Origin: Nesterenkonia halophila
Lineage (GTDB): Bacteria; Actinomycetota; Actinomycetes; Actinomycetales; Micrococcaceae
Direction of reading: 5' to 3'
NCBI RefSeq assembly: GCF_009467795.1
Contig: NZ_WIAX01000009.1
Coordinates: 62,001-126,000, forward strand
Length of the DNA stretch: 64,000 bases
The position numbers and the translations under genes are program-made. Of the stretch, positions 19,054 through 29,206 are shown one piece after another; within the stretch, counting starts at the first letter, position 1, and each line of letters begins with the position of its first letter. The notes beneath the pieces were generated by a model. The model was not told the DNA's origin. It did no database searches and saw nothing but the letters and a program-made list of their open reading frames with translations.

Positions 19054-20358
19054 CTAGCGGAGGTTCAACACGTCGGGCAACCAGAGCGAGAGTTGAGGGA
19101 CGAAGACCACGAGTAGCAGAGTGACCACCAGGGCCAGGAAGAACGGGAGCAGACGGCGCACGAGTCGTTCGACATCGACGTCGCCGACCCGTGATCCGAT
19201 GAAGAGCGTCACGCCCACTGGCGGGGTGATGGTGCCCAGCGACAGGTTGAAGGTGACCATGATGCCGAAATGCACCGGGTCTACCCCCAGGGCGGTCGCG
19301 ATCGGCAGCAAGATCGGCACGAAGATGAGGATCGCTGGAGTGGGGTCCATGAAGGTGCCGATGACGAGCAGAAGGACCATCATGATCGTCAGGATGACCG
19401 TCGGACTGTCGGTGAATCCGAGGATGGCCGAGGCCAGGGCGTCGGGGATGCCGGAGATCGCCATCGCCCAACTCAGCACCGCTGAAACTCCCACCAGCAG
19501 GACCACGATCACCGTTGTCCGGGTCGCGGTCAGCAGGACCTGTGGGAGGTCCTGCATGCGAAGCGTGCGGTAGATCGCGGCCAGGCCCAGGCAATACAGG
19601 ACTGCGATGGCGGCGGACTCCGTCGGGGTGAATACGCCGGTGAGGATGCCTCCGATGACGATGACGACCATGAGCACCGCCGGTACGGCGCGGGCCAGGG
19701 TGATCGTCGCCGTCTGGAAGCTCGGTCGGGCGCCGGAGCGCATAGAGGTGTCGCGGCGCGAGACCAGCCAGACGACCAGTCCGCAGGCGAGCATCCAGAG
19801 CAGGCCGGGGACGTATCCGGCGGTGAACAGCGCGGCGATGGAGGTGCCCGAGACCAGGGAATAGACGATCAGCGTGTTGCTCGGCGGGATCAGCATGCCC
19901 GAGGGTGCGGAGGCGACGTTGACTGCCGCCGAGAACCCGGGGTGATAGCCCTGGGCTCGCTGCCGTGGGCTCATCACAGTGCCGACGGCGGCCGCCGAGG
20001 CGACTGCCGCCCCGGAGACTGAGCCGAACATCGTGTTGGCCACGACGTTGGTCTGGGCCAGGGAGCCGGGCATCCGTCCGACGATCACGTCGGCGGCCTC
20101 GATCAGCCGCAGGGCGATGCCGCCGGTGTTCATGATCGTGCCGGCGAGGATGAAGAGCGGGATAGCCAGCAGCGTCACCGAGCCCATGCCGGTGGTGATG
20201 CGCTGGGCGGCGACGAAGGAAGCCTCCTGCAGCCCGACCACGACCGCGATGGCGAAGAAGGCCGAGAGGCCCAGAGCCACGGCGACCGGCACGCGTGCCA
20301 GCAGCAGCACGCCGGTGAGCACGATCAGCAGCAGAGCCGATATCAGAGTGATGTCCAT
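19054..20358 (-). CDS. dctM: TRAP transporter large permease (DctM)
   Basis: Ion-coupled translocation subunit of a tripartite ATP-independent periplasmic transporter. 434 residues with about 12 membrane segments. Family blocks include ALGLSAFFAIAVV, TLLAIPLFILAGTIMNTGG, GMLIPPSNTLIVYSLV and FNLSLGTITPPVGVTLFIGS near the C-terminus. The ATG at 20358 overlaps the dctQ stop (TGATG), with GGAGG just upstream, so the two membrane subunits are translationally coupled. Longer open frames upstream are shadows of dctQ. Confidence 0.95.
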   Translation of the reverse strand: MDITLISALLLIVLTGVLLLARVPVAVALGLSAFFAIAVVVGLQEASFVAAQRITTGMGSVTLLAIPLFILAGTIMNTGGIALRLIEAADVIVGRMPGSLAQTNVVANTMFGSVSGAAVASAAAVGTVMSPRQRAQGYHPGFSAAVNVASAPSGMLIPPSNTLIVYSLVSGTSIAALFTAGYVPGLLWMLACGLVVWLVSRRDTSMRSGARPSFQTATITLARAVPAVLMVVIVIGGILTGVFTPTESAAIAVLYCLGLAAIYRTLRMQDLPQVLLTATRTTVIVVLLVGVSAVLSWAMAISGIPDALASAILGFTDSPTVILTIMMVLLLVIGTFMDPTPAILIFVPILLPIATALGVDPVHFGIMVTFNLSLGTITPPVGVTLFIGSRVGDVDVERLVRRLLPFFLALVVTLLLVVFVPQLSLWLPDVLNLR

Positions 20359-20918
20359 CAGGCGACCTCCTGCATGGTGCTGGTGCTGGGGCCGGTGCGT
20401 CGGTCGATGACGCCGCCCCCGATGCCGCGTGCTGCGGCGACGGCATGGCGCAGCGAGACGAGGCAGATGAGCGCGCCGCTGACCGGCAGGGCGAGGCTCA
20501 TCATGCCCATCGAAACGGGAAGCCCCGGGATCTCCTGGGTCCAGGTGATCGTCACGGCGCGGCCGCCGCCCCAGAGGAGCAACAATGCGGCGAAGGCAAA
20601 GGTCATCAGGTGGCCGACGACGGCCACGGTGCGGGTGTGGTCGATGCGCAGCAGCTTGGTGCAGAAGTCGATGGCCACATGCTCCCGCTCGGCGAACATC
20701 CATGTGGCTCCCGCGAAGATCAGCCAGACGAAGCTGTACTGGGCCGCCGGTCCGGTCCAGGCCGGGGAATCGTGCAGAATCTGGCGGGCGATGACCTGCC
20801 AGACGACGATCAGCACCATCACCGCGAAGAGGGCGACGCAGAGTGCGCCCAACGCCCGGCCCAGCAGCCGCTCGACGCGGGTGCGGGGGTCACTGCTGGT
20901 GATCGCGGATGCGCTCAT
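20358..20918 (-). CDS. dctQ: TRAP transporter small permease (DctQ)
   Basis: Small membrane subunit. 186 residues, four membrane segments (first about 20-45). ATG 20918 is chosen because AAGGAG lies 5 nt ahead; the longer frame lacks a site and would overlap dctP by about 100 nt. With this start the overlap with dctP is 29 nt. Conserved features are WQVIARQIL, and AGATWMFAEREHVAIDFC in the second loop. Confidence 0.92.
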   Translation of the reverse strand: MSASAITSSDPRTRVERLLGRALGALCVALFAVMVLIVVWQVIARQILHDSPAWTGPAAQYSFVWLIFAGATWMFAEREHVAIDFCTKLLRIDHTRTVAVVGHLMTFAFAALLLLWGGGRAVTITWTQEIPGLPVSMGMMSLALPVSGALICLVSLRHAVAAARGIGGGVIDRRTGPSTSTMQEVA

Positions 20919-21909
20919 ACAGCTCCTTAACGTCGGGGTCCTGCAGCTCGCCGTCGAGCACCGTGCGGAGGGCGTCGCGGAAGGCATGCTCGTCGACGTC
21001 GGTGAACTCGGTGCCTTCTTCCTCGGCCTGGTCCTGCGCCTCGTCGGTGCGCTGCAGCCAGAGCTCAGTGTGCTTCTCGACGGTGGTCTGCCATTCCCGC
21101 TCGAAGGTCCGGCGGTCCTGCTCGGTCATGTCGCCCAGTACGTCGGAGTTGATGACGATGTAGTCGGTGCCGATCTGATGGCCGGTGAGCGCGACATGTT
21201 TGGCGACTTCGTTGTGCCCCTCGGTCATGTAGGAGATGAGGTTGTTCTCCGCGCCGTCGAGTACGCCGGACTGGACGGCGGTGTAGACCTCGGCATAGGA
21301 CAGCGGCGTGGGGGAGGACCCCATGGATCCGAGCATGTTGATCATCAGATCGGACTCCTGGACGCGCACCTTCATGCCCGCGAGGTCTTTGGGGCGCTCG
21401 ATCGGCCCGCTGCGGGTGTAGAGGTGGCGCTCGCCCTGGGTGAATCCGCCGAGGACCGTCAGGTGGTTGGAACTTTCGAGGCTGCTGAACAGGTCGCCCA
21501 CCAGGCTGTCGTCGGAGAGCACCTCCATCTGGTCATCGACGCTGTCGAAGATCAGCGGCAGCCCCAGGGTTCGGAAGTCGTCGTTGAGGTTCTCCAGCAG
21601 CGTGCCCGACGCGACGGTCATGTCGACTGATCCGTCGCCGACAAGCTGGACGGTCTCCTGCTGATTCCCCAGCGAGGCGTTGGGGTAGACACGGACGTCC
21701 CAGCGGCCGTCGGTGGCCTGCTCGAGCCGTTCGGAGAAGTTCTCCAGCGCGATGTACGAGGGGTGGTCCTCGGCTTGATCGAGAGCGAAGATCAGGGTGC
21801 GGCCCGAATGGGCACCGGCAGCCTGCAGGCCGTGGGAACAGCTGGTGAGCAGCACTGCGGCCAGGCAGGCGATCAGCGGATACAGCGCTCGTCTCAGACG
21901 TGTGGTCAT
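20890..21909 (-). CDS. dctP: TRAP transporter solute-binding lipoprotein (DctP)
   Basis: Captures the substrate outside the membrane and delivers it to DctQM. 339 residues with a signal sequence and lipobox LLTSC ending at about residue 24. DctP-family blocks include SYIALENFSERLEQATDGRWDVRVYPNASLGNQQE, FTQGERHLYTRSGPIERPKDLAGMKVRVQES and the region around YAEVYTAVQSGVLDGAENN near residue 205, which holds residues that in relatives contact a carboxylate ligand. The substrate is likely an organic or sugar acid (family inference). No regulator or enzyme gene is linked, which is unusual. Confidence 0.93.
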   Translation of the reverse strand: MTTRLRRALYPLIACLAAVLLTSCSHGLQAAGAHSGRTLIFALDQAEDHPSYIALENFSERLEQATDGRWDVRVYPNASLGNQQETVQLVGDGSVDMTVASGTLLENLNDDFRTLGLPLIFDSVDDQMEVLSDDSLVGDLFSSLESSNHLTVLGGFTQGERHLYTRSGPIERPKDLAGMKVRVQESDLMINMLGSMGSSPTPLSYAEVYTAVQSGVLDGAENNLISYMTEGHNEVAKHVALTGHQIGTDYIVINSDVLGDMTEQDRRTFEREWQTTVEKHTELWLQRTDEAQDQAEEEGTEFTDVDEHAFRDALRTVLDGELQDPDVKELYERIRDHQQ

Positions 21910-22299
21910 GCGGTCATCTCGATGGTGTGTGGGGGATGGGTCGCACAGCCTGGTTCAGCGCTGTCAGGTGATGTGACCTGCATCAAGCTGTGCGGTGACT
22001 CACGTTAGATCCTCGGAGCGATGCTCGTCCAAGCTCAGTGGGGCATGGATTGATGCTTGGCAAGCATGGGGTGGGTGGTAGGCAGCCCTGGCCGTAGGAG
22101 GGATGCGAGGCTCTGGGGCGGGAGAGTGGCGTCCCGCGGCCTCGGATGTTGCCGGACAGTCACAGGCTGGTAAGATGAGTCGGTCGTCGTCTGCGTCCCG
22201 ACGCGGTGGACGATCGCCACGCTGCAGTCCGCGGTGGCTGGCACCGGCGAGTTCGGCTCGCCGGAGTTGTTCGCGGCACATGATCGAAGGAGCATACCC
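21910..22299. other. Intergenic region between dctP and rpsO
   Basis: About 390 nt containing the divergent start regions of the TRAP operon (minus strand) and of rpsO. The only well-formed signal is the rpsO promoter at 22149-22176. A GGTGATGTGACC stretch near 21967 could be an operator for dctP, but its symmetry is weak. Confidence 0.5.
22149..22176 (+). promoter_or_regulatory. Promoter for rpsO
   Basis: TTGCCG and TAAGAT are separated by 16 nt. The start of transcription would be near 22183, giving a leader of roughly 115 nt before rpsO. Confidence 0.55.
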
Positions 22300-22587
22300 A
22301 TGGCCACCATGGCACTGGATCCCGCTGTCAAGCAGGAGATCATCACTCAGTACGCCACCCACGAGGGCGACACCGGTTCCCCCGAGGTGCAGTGCGCGGT
22401 GCTGTCGCGCCGCATCTCGGACCTGACCGAGCACCTCAAGGTGCACAAGCAGGACCACCACACCCGGCGTGGCCTGATGATCCTGGTGGGTCGTCGCCGT
22501 CGTCTGCTGAAGTACCTCCAGCGCAAGGACATCGCGCGCTACCGTTCGCTCATCGAGCGGCTCGGCATCCGCGGTCTGCGCAACTGA
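22300..22587 (+). CDS. rpsO: 30S ribosomal protein S15
   Basis: Primary 16S rRNA-binding protein of the central domain. 95 residues from ATG 22300, preceded by GAAGGAG; ATG 22309 would give the more usual N-terminus MALDPAV. Signature stretches are [28 protein letters not shown] and [13 protein letters not shown]. Position 32 is Cys where relatives usually have Val. It is followed by a perfect hairpin and pnp, the classic pairing. Confidence 0.97.
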   Translation: MATMALDPAVKQEIITQYATHEGDTGSPEVQCAVLSRRISDLTEHLKVHKQDHHTRRGLMILVGRRRRLLKYLQRKDIARYRSLIERLGIRGLRN

Positions 22588-22949
22588 GCGACGGCGTCGT
22601 CATGACGCCCGCGGCCGTGGCATGCTGTGCCATCGCCGCATGAAACTCCATAGGTGACAGGCGACTCCCGGACTCGGTCGACGAGACCATGGGAGTCGCC
22701 TGTCTCATGTGGGAGACTGGTTCCGGCGCCGACGCCGGCCGACGAGAGACGAGCCGCGTGCTCCGGTCCTCGGTAGTGGCCTCCGGGAGCTGACGCCGCC
22801 CCTCGACGACCTCCGGCGATGCTGGAGACGTCAGAGCTGGGCGCGTCGTGCCCGTGGGCTTCGATCGAAGACCGTCATGCGGTCCCCGTGCTCTCCTCTC
22901 GTCCGGCAGGTGCGCCTGCTATGCACACGACAGAGAGGAGACATCTGCG
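22588..22949 (+). other. rpsO-pnp intergenic region
   Basis: 362 nt without a supported gene. It contains the 14-bp hairpin at 22656-22704 and then about 245 nt of leader before pnp. Open frames here (for example from 22709) have no recognisable product. Confidence 0.6.
22656..22704 (+). terminator. Perfect 14-bp hairpin between rpsO and pnp
   Basis: GACAGGCGACTCCC (22656-22669) pairs exactly with 22691-22704. The 21-nt loop can itself fold through CTCG/CGAG. No T-run follows. It may be a partial terminator, an RNase III processing site as reported for the Streptomyces rpsO-pnp operon, or both. Confidence 0.7.
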
Positions 22950-25208
<2,259 letters not shown>

Positions 25209-25268
25209 TCAGCTGCTGATCATCGGCTGACTGCCGGCGCCGGGCTCCGGCGTCGCAAGTGAGCTGAC

Positions 25269-25315
25269 AGAAGGGCCGGCGGCCGTTCCCTGCGGGGAGC
25301 GGGCCCGGCCCTTCT
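25269..25315 (+). terminator. Terminator after pnp
   Basis: Outer 11-bp stem (25269-25279 with 25305-25315) plus an inner CGTTCCC/GGGAGCG stem form a long G+C-rich hairpin just downstream of pnp. Confidence 0.75.
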
Positions 25316-25439
25316 CGTGTGTTCGGAGCTTTCCGTGGGCCGGCTCCCCGTCGGTCGGCTCCCGGTAGCGGGCCCCGGCGGCCCAGGTGTCACGTCCTCA
25401 CCGGCTGTCGGGGGCGGCTTGGCCGGCGCCCTCGCCGGG

Positions 25440-25503
25440 TGTCACGTCCTCACCCTGATGTCACGCCCGGGCTGGCGCATGAGAACAGGGTGAGGACGTG
25501 ACA
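25440..25503. repeat. 64-nt symmetric element, copy A
   Basis: Boxes: TGTCACGTCC at 25440-25449, TGTCACGCCC at 25459-25468, a decayed inverted box at 25475-25484, and the inverted box GGACGTGACA at 25494-25503. The outer arms extend to a perfect 18-bp inverted repeat (25440-25457 with 25486-25503). An extra single box lies at 25388-25397. The element supplies the last 20 codons and the stop of the minus-strand AbiEi-like gene. Confidence 0.85.
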
Positions 25504-26611
25504 ACTGGCGGACCCGCGGGATGCCGACGGCCTCCAGCCGGGCGGCCAGTACTCGAGGGCTCCAGGCCTCCGGCCATCCCCACCGGTCGAACCTCCAGCC
25601 TTGCCGGCGCAGCGCGTCCTCGCGCTGCTTCTCCGTGTAGACCTGCTGCGCCGGCGTGTTGTCTCCTCGCATCCCGGCGTCGAAGTATTTGATGCGCCCG
25701 TCGAACTCGCAGATCACCCCCGCATCCTCCCAGCAGAAGTCGACGCGGAACTCCCCGATGTCGGTGGAGATCGCGCGCTGCAGCGTCGGAGCTTCGAAAC
25801 CCAGAGCATGGATCTGGGCTCGGGAGACCGACTCGCCGACCGACTCCGAGACCGGGTCGGCGAGCTCCCACGCCCGTTGCCAGATCCGGCGACGGCGAGC
25901 CGTCGGCAGGTGCCCCAGCCACGTCTCCACATCGAGGTCGTCGCGCCGCAGCGCCGCATCGAGCAGCGCCACCCCGGAGGGGAGGTCCACCCGGCTCACA
26001 GTGTCCACCAGAGCCAGGCCCAACGGCTCCACGAGATAACTCGCGGGCCCGACGACGCTGGCCAGCGCGTCCCCGGGCAGAGCGAGGGACGGCTGGTGAT
26101 GCTCTCCGCTCGCGATGAGCTCTCGCAGCGTCGCGCGATCGACGCCGGCCGGCTGGGCGGCCTCCAGCTGATGCGTCGGCGTCGGGCGGAGGAGTCGACG
26201 CAGGTCGACGGAACCTCCTGCGGGCATCGCCTCCGCGGCGAGCCGGCGCTGGGCGGCGGCTCCCTCCGTCATCTCCGGAGCTCGGCGCGTTCCGGCAGAG
26301 CCCCGACCGCCGACGCGGACATGGACTCGGTCCGGATTGGTCGGCAGCGGCAGCCCGTGCAGGAGCAGGGCGCTCTGCCGGCAGAACAGGGGAGAGGGCG
26401 TCCGCAGGGCGACGGCGGCGACCACATATTCGTAGCGCGTCCACGGTTCGGCCTCGAGCCAGTCCCGGGTCCGCACGTAGACGCCGCGGCGAAGGCGGAG
26501 CACCTCGCCGGCGCGCAGCGCACGGACCAGACGATCACTGGAGGGCGCGCCGTCGTCCCTGTCGTCGGTGGAGCGGATCAGCGGAAGGGGCGGGGAGTCC
26601 GTCTCGGCCAT
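25442..26611 (-). CDS. AbiEi-like winged-helix protein with C-terminal nuclease-like domain (paralogue 2)
   Basis: 389 residues from ATG 26611; a longer frame to 26737 runs into repeat copy B. It shares with the gene at 7546-8676 the N-terminal LRAGEVLRLRRGVYVRTRDW block, FCRQSALLLHGLPLP, and the C-terminal SVGESVSR, FRVDFCWEDAGVICEFDG, KY, EKQREDALRRQG and RWGWPE blocks, compatible with a DUF559/Vsr-like PD-(D/E)xK fold. The homologous part ends at VGIP; the remaining residues, from about LSRPHPVLM to the end, are encoded by element A. Copy B lies 120 nt upstream of the start, so the gene is bracketed by the element. Function unknown; no toxin partner nearby. Confidence 0.75.
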   Translation of the reverse strand: MAETDSPPLPLIRSTDDRDDGAPSSDRLVRALRAGEVLRLRRGVYVRTRDWLEAEPWTRYEYVVAAVALRTPSPLFCRQSALLLHGLPLPTNPDRVHVRVGGRGSAGTRRAPEMTEGAAAQRRLAAEAMPAGGSVDLRRLLRPTPTHQLEAAQPAGVDRATLRELIASGEHHQPSLALPGDALASVVGPASYLVEPLGLALVDTVSRVDLPSGVALLDAALRRDDLDVETWLGHLPTARRRRIWQRAWELADPVSESVGESVSRAQIHALGFEAPTLQRAISTDIGEFRVDFCWEDAGVICEFDGRIKYFDAGMRGDNTPAQQVYTEKQREDALRRQGWRFDRWGWPEAWSPRVLAARLEAVGIPRVRQLSRPHPVLMRQPGRDIRVRT

Positions 26612-26731
26612 GGTGCCGAGCCTGAGCGATGTGTCTGCCGGCCGCCATGAGGGTCGCGCGTCGTGTGGACAGCACGGCGTGTTGTCGGCTCGGGGCTTCC
26701 ACACCCTCCCGATTGCCTGGACCGGACGAAA

Positions 26732-26795
26732 TGTCACGTCCCTGCCTTGATGTCACGTGCTCATACGGACGTGACAACAGGGTGAGGGCGTGACA
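26732..26795. repeat. 64-nt symmetric element, copy B
   Basis: Boxes: TGTCACGTCC (26732-26741), TGTCACGTGC (26751-26760), inverted GGACGTGACA (26767-26776) and inverted GGGCGTGACA (26786-26795). Box spacing (9, 6 and 9 nt) and total length are identical to copies A and C. It lies upstream of the AbiEi-like gene. Confidence 0.85.
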
Positions 26796-26910
26796 CGCAG
26801 GGGAGTCGAGAGAGCGCGGCTCGCAGGCTCTCCAAGCACATGTGCAACGCCGGATGCACCTGCGGCCCGGCATGGAATCAGCATGCATTCCGAGAGTGCC
26901 ATTGTGCCCC

Positions 26911-26939
26911 TGGACACGTGATGTGCAGCACGCTAGTCT
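26911..26939 (+). promoter_or_regulatory. Promoter of the GntR-tct operon
   Basis: TGGACA and TAGTCT are separated by 17 nt. Transcription would start near 26946, inside the adjacent inverted repeat. Confidence 0.65.
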
Positions 26940-26940
26940 T

Positions 26941-26957
26941 CAGTTAACCGTTTACTG
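26941..26957. promoter_or_regulatory. Probable GntR operator
   Basis: CAGTTAAC-C-GTTTACTG is an inverted repeat with one mismatch that begins 1 nt after the -10 box. A repressor bound here would block the promoter, which suggests autoregulation. Confidence 0.6.
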
Positions 26958-26979
26958 AAAACTGACGGAGGGGACGTTC

Positions 26980-27678
26980 ATGGCTCGTAGTCCAGTGGCA
27001 CGCGGCGACGCCTTGGGCGATCAGGTCGCCGACGACCTTCGGCGGCGCATCATCGTGCGTGAATTGCCGGCGGACGATGTGCTGGTCGAGGCGAAGCTCG
27101 CCGAGGAGTACGAAGTCAGCCGCGGGCCGGTTCGGGACGCGATCCGCACGCTGGCTCAGGAGGGGCTTGTCGAGAACCGCGGCCGAAGCGCCCACGTGAT
27201 CGGACTGCACGCTCACGACGTGGACGAGCTGTTCTCTCTGCGGTCGGCCCTGGAACACATGGCTCTGGACTCCGGATCCCAGAAGCATCGCAGCCGCCTG
27301 GTGGCCGAGCTGAAGGCCGCCGTCGCGGAGATGGACAGTGCCGTCGACAACAGTGACCCTGCGGCATTCACCCGCGCTGACATGCAGTTCCACAGTGCGT
27401 TCCTCCGGTCCTCTGAGCTGCGCCGGATCCACGACGTCTGGAGCCAGTACCAGCGCACGATCGAGAACCTGCTGCTCGTGGCGAACCTCGACCACACCGA
27501 CCTGAAGCCGGCGAAGGCTCGCCATGAGCAGCTGACCACCATGATCGAGGCCGGCAACGATGCCGCCGCCCTCGCCGAACTCGAAGACCACCTCGATGCA
27601 TCCCGTCGCAGAGTCCGTCGCGACTATGCCGGTGAACCCGATGACGGGAACGCCGACGCGTCGTCGACGAGCTGCTGA
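26980..27678 (+). CDS. GntR/FadR-type transcriptional regulator
   Basis: 232 residues. N-terminal winged helix (GDQVADDLRRRIIVRELPADDVLVEAKLAEEYEVSRGPVRDAIRTL, about 10-55) and a helical FCD ligand-binding domain from about 85 with metal-site-type residues in RADMQFHSAFLRSS and RHEQLTTMIEAG. It is the first gene of the tctCBA-aldolase-kinase operon and sits behind a promoter with an overlapping inverted repeat, so it likely represses the operon until its carboxylic or sugar-acid inducer is present (inference). Confidence 0.92.
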   Translation: MARSPVARGDALGDQVADDLRRRIIVRELPADDVLVEAKLAEEYEVSRGPVRDAIRTLAQEGLVENRGRSAHVIGLHAHDVDELFSLRSALEHMALDSGSQKHRSRLVAELKAAVAEMDSAVDNSDPAAFTRADMQFHSAFLRSSELRRIHDVWSQYQRTIENLLLVANLDHTDLKPAKARHEQLTTMIEAGNDAAALAELEDHLDASRRRVRRDYAGEPDDGNADASSTSC

Positions 27679-27705
27679 CGTCGCCATTCCCAGAAAGGAC
27701 CCACT

Positions 27706-28671
27706 ATGCACCGCATCTCGAATACACCGGTCCGTGCCCTCGCCGTCAGCGCGGCGGGGCTCCTCGCCCTCACCGGGTGCGCGGATCGACAGAACGACGA
27801 CGAGACGGCCGACTTCCCGTCAGAGGACATCACCGTCGTCGTGCCCTACGACGCCGGCGGGGCCTCCGACCTCGCCGCCCGGACCCTCGTCGGCGAGCTC
27901 GAGGACGAGCTCGACGCATCGATCGTCGTGGAGAACCGCAGCGGCGGCGCCGGCTCCGTCGGGCTCGACCATCTCGCCGGGCAGGACGCCGACGGATACA
28001 CGCTGGGCTACCTGCCCGTGGAGACGGTGATGCTCGGCCACCAGGGCTATGACATCGATCCGTCCGACTACGAGCCGCTCGGCCAGATCGTCTCGGTGCC
28101 GGCGACGATCGCCGTCCCCGCCGACAGCGAGTACGAGACCCTGGAGGATCTGCTCGCCGCCGCCGAGGACGAGGAGCTGTCGGTGGCGAACTCCGGCACC
28201 GGGTCGATCTGGCACGCCGCGACCAGCGCGCTGAACGAGGAGGCCGGCACCCAGCTGGACCCCGTGCCCTTCGACGGCGGAGCCCCCGCGGTCACCGCGG
28301 CGGTCGGCGGTCAGGTCGACGCCGTCGTCGCCGGGGTCTCGGAGACCGCCACCGCGGCCGAGGACGATCAGCTGCGCGTGCTCGCGGTGCTCGACGACGA
28401 GCGCGCCGACGCCATGCCGGACGTGCCGACCGCCGAGGAGCAGGGCCACGACGTCAGCATCGGCGGCTGGGGAGCCATCGGGGCGCCCGAGGGGCTGCCC
28501 GACGACGTGCGGGAGGCTCTCGTCGACGCGATCAGCTCCGCCGCCGACAGCGAGGAGTTCGTCGAGACCATCGAGAGCTCCGGCAACATCGCGGTGAACG
28601 TCGGACCCGAGGAGTTCCAGCCCTTCTACGAGGAGGAGAACGCCCGCTTCGAGTCCCTCTTCTCGGAGTGA
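27706..28671 (+). CDS. tctC: Tripartite tricarboxylate-type transporter substrate-binding lipoprotein (TctC/Bug)
   Basis: 321 residues with signal sequence and lipobox LALTGC. Bug-family features include ITVVVPYDAGGASDLAARTL (near residue 40), VVENRSGGAGSVGLDHLAG, and VPFDGGAPAVTAAVGGQVDAVVAGVSE in the second lobe. It captures a small carboxylate outside the cell for TctAB. Start ATG 27706 lies behind AGAAAGGA. Family members bind varied acids, so the ligand is open. Confidence 0.92.
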   Translation: MHRISNTPVRALAVSAAGLLALTGCADRQNDDETADFPSEDITVVVPYDAGGASDLAARTLVGELEDELDASIVVENRSGGAGSVGLDHLAGQDADGYTLGYLPVETVMLGHQGYDIDPSDYEPLGQIVSVPATIAVPADSEYETLEDLLAAAEDEELSVANSGTGSIWHAATSALNEEAGTQLDPVPFDGGAPAVTAAVGGQVDAVVAGVSETATAAEDDQLRVLAVLDDERADAMPDVPTAEEQGHDVSIGGWGAIGAPEGLPDDVREALVDAISSAADSEEFVETIESSGNIAVNVGPEEFQPFYEEENARFESLFSE

Positions 28672-28696
28672 GCAGCGATCAGCGATGAGGACTGAT

Positions 28697-29206
28697 ATGA
28701 CAGCGACCCCCGAATCGGCCGACGGGACCGACGACGCCGGCTCCCGACGTGCGGCATCCGCCGGCACTCCCTCGCCGGGACGCGACCTGCTCGCCCCGGC
28801 GGCGGGGCTGCTGGCCGGGGCCGGCGTCGTCGCCCTGGCCGGGACCATCGAGATCCCGGACATCGACGGACAGTTCAGTCCTCGATGGTGGCCCCAGGTC
28901 TCCGGAGCAGCAGTGATGCTCTTCTCCCTCGCGGCCGGCGCCCGCGCGCTGATCGTCGGCGCCGACGAGGCGCCCGCCGCACCCGAGCGCGGCGGGGTCC
29001 GTCGGATCGTGCTGGCGCTCGGTGCGGTGCTGATCTACGGCGCCCTCTGGCAGTTCTTCGACTTCCGCCTGGTCACCGTCCTCCTCGTCGCCGCCCTCGT
29101 GGCGATCGGGGGCGGACGGGGCTGGTCCGGACTCGTCGTCTTCCCGGTGATCACCACGACGGTGCTGTGGCTGCTGTTCAGCGTCCTGCTGAGGGTGCCG
29201 GTATGA
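28697..29206 (+). CDS. tctB: Tripartite tricarboxylate-type transporter small subunit TctB
   Basis: About 169 residues from ATG 28697, with GAGG 6 nt upstream; ATG 28685 would add four residues. A disordered N-terminus is followed by four membrane segments (first near 30-50) with the TctB-type stretch GQFSPRWWPQVSGAAVMLFSL. The stop overlaps the tctA start (ATGA). Confidence 0.88.
   Translation: MTATPESADGTDDAGSRRAASAGTPSPGRDLLAPAAGLLAGAGVVALAGTIEIPDIDGQFSPRWWPQVSGAAVMLFSLAAGARALIVGADEAPAAPERGGVRRIVLALGAVLIYGALWQFFDFRLVTVLLVAALVAIGGGRGWSGLVVFPVITTTVLWLLFSVLLRVPV

Larger units (their letters stand above)
26612..26979. other. Divergent region between AbiEi-like gene 2 and the GntR gene
   Basis: 368 nt holding element copy B (26732-26795), the GntR promoter (26911-26939) and its operator (26941-26957). 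No other coding signal is seen. Confidence 0.6.
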
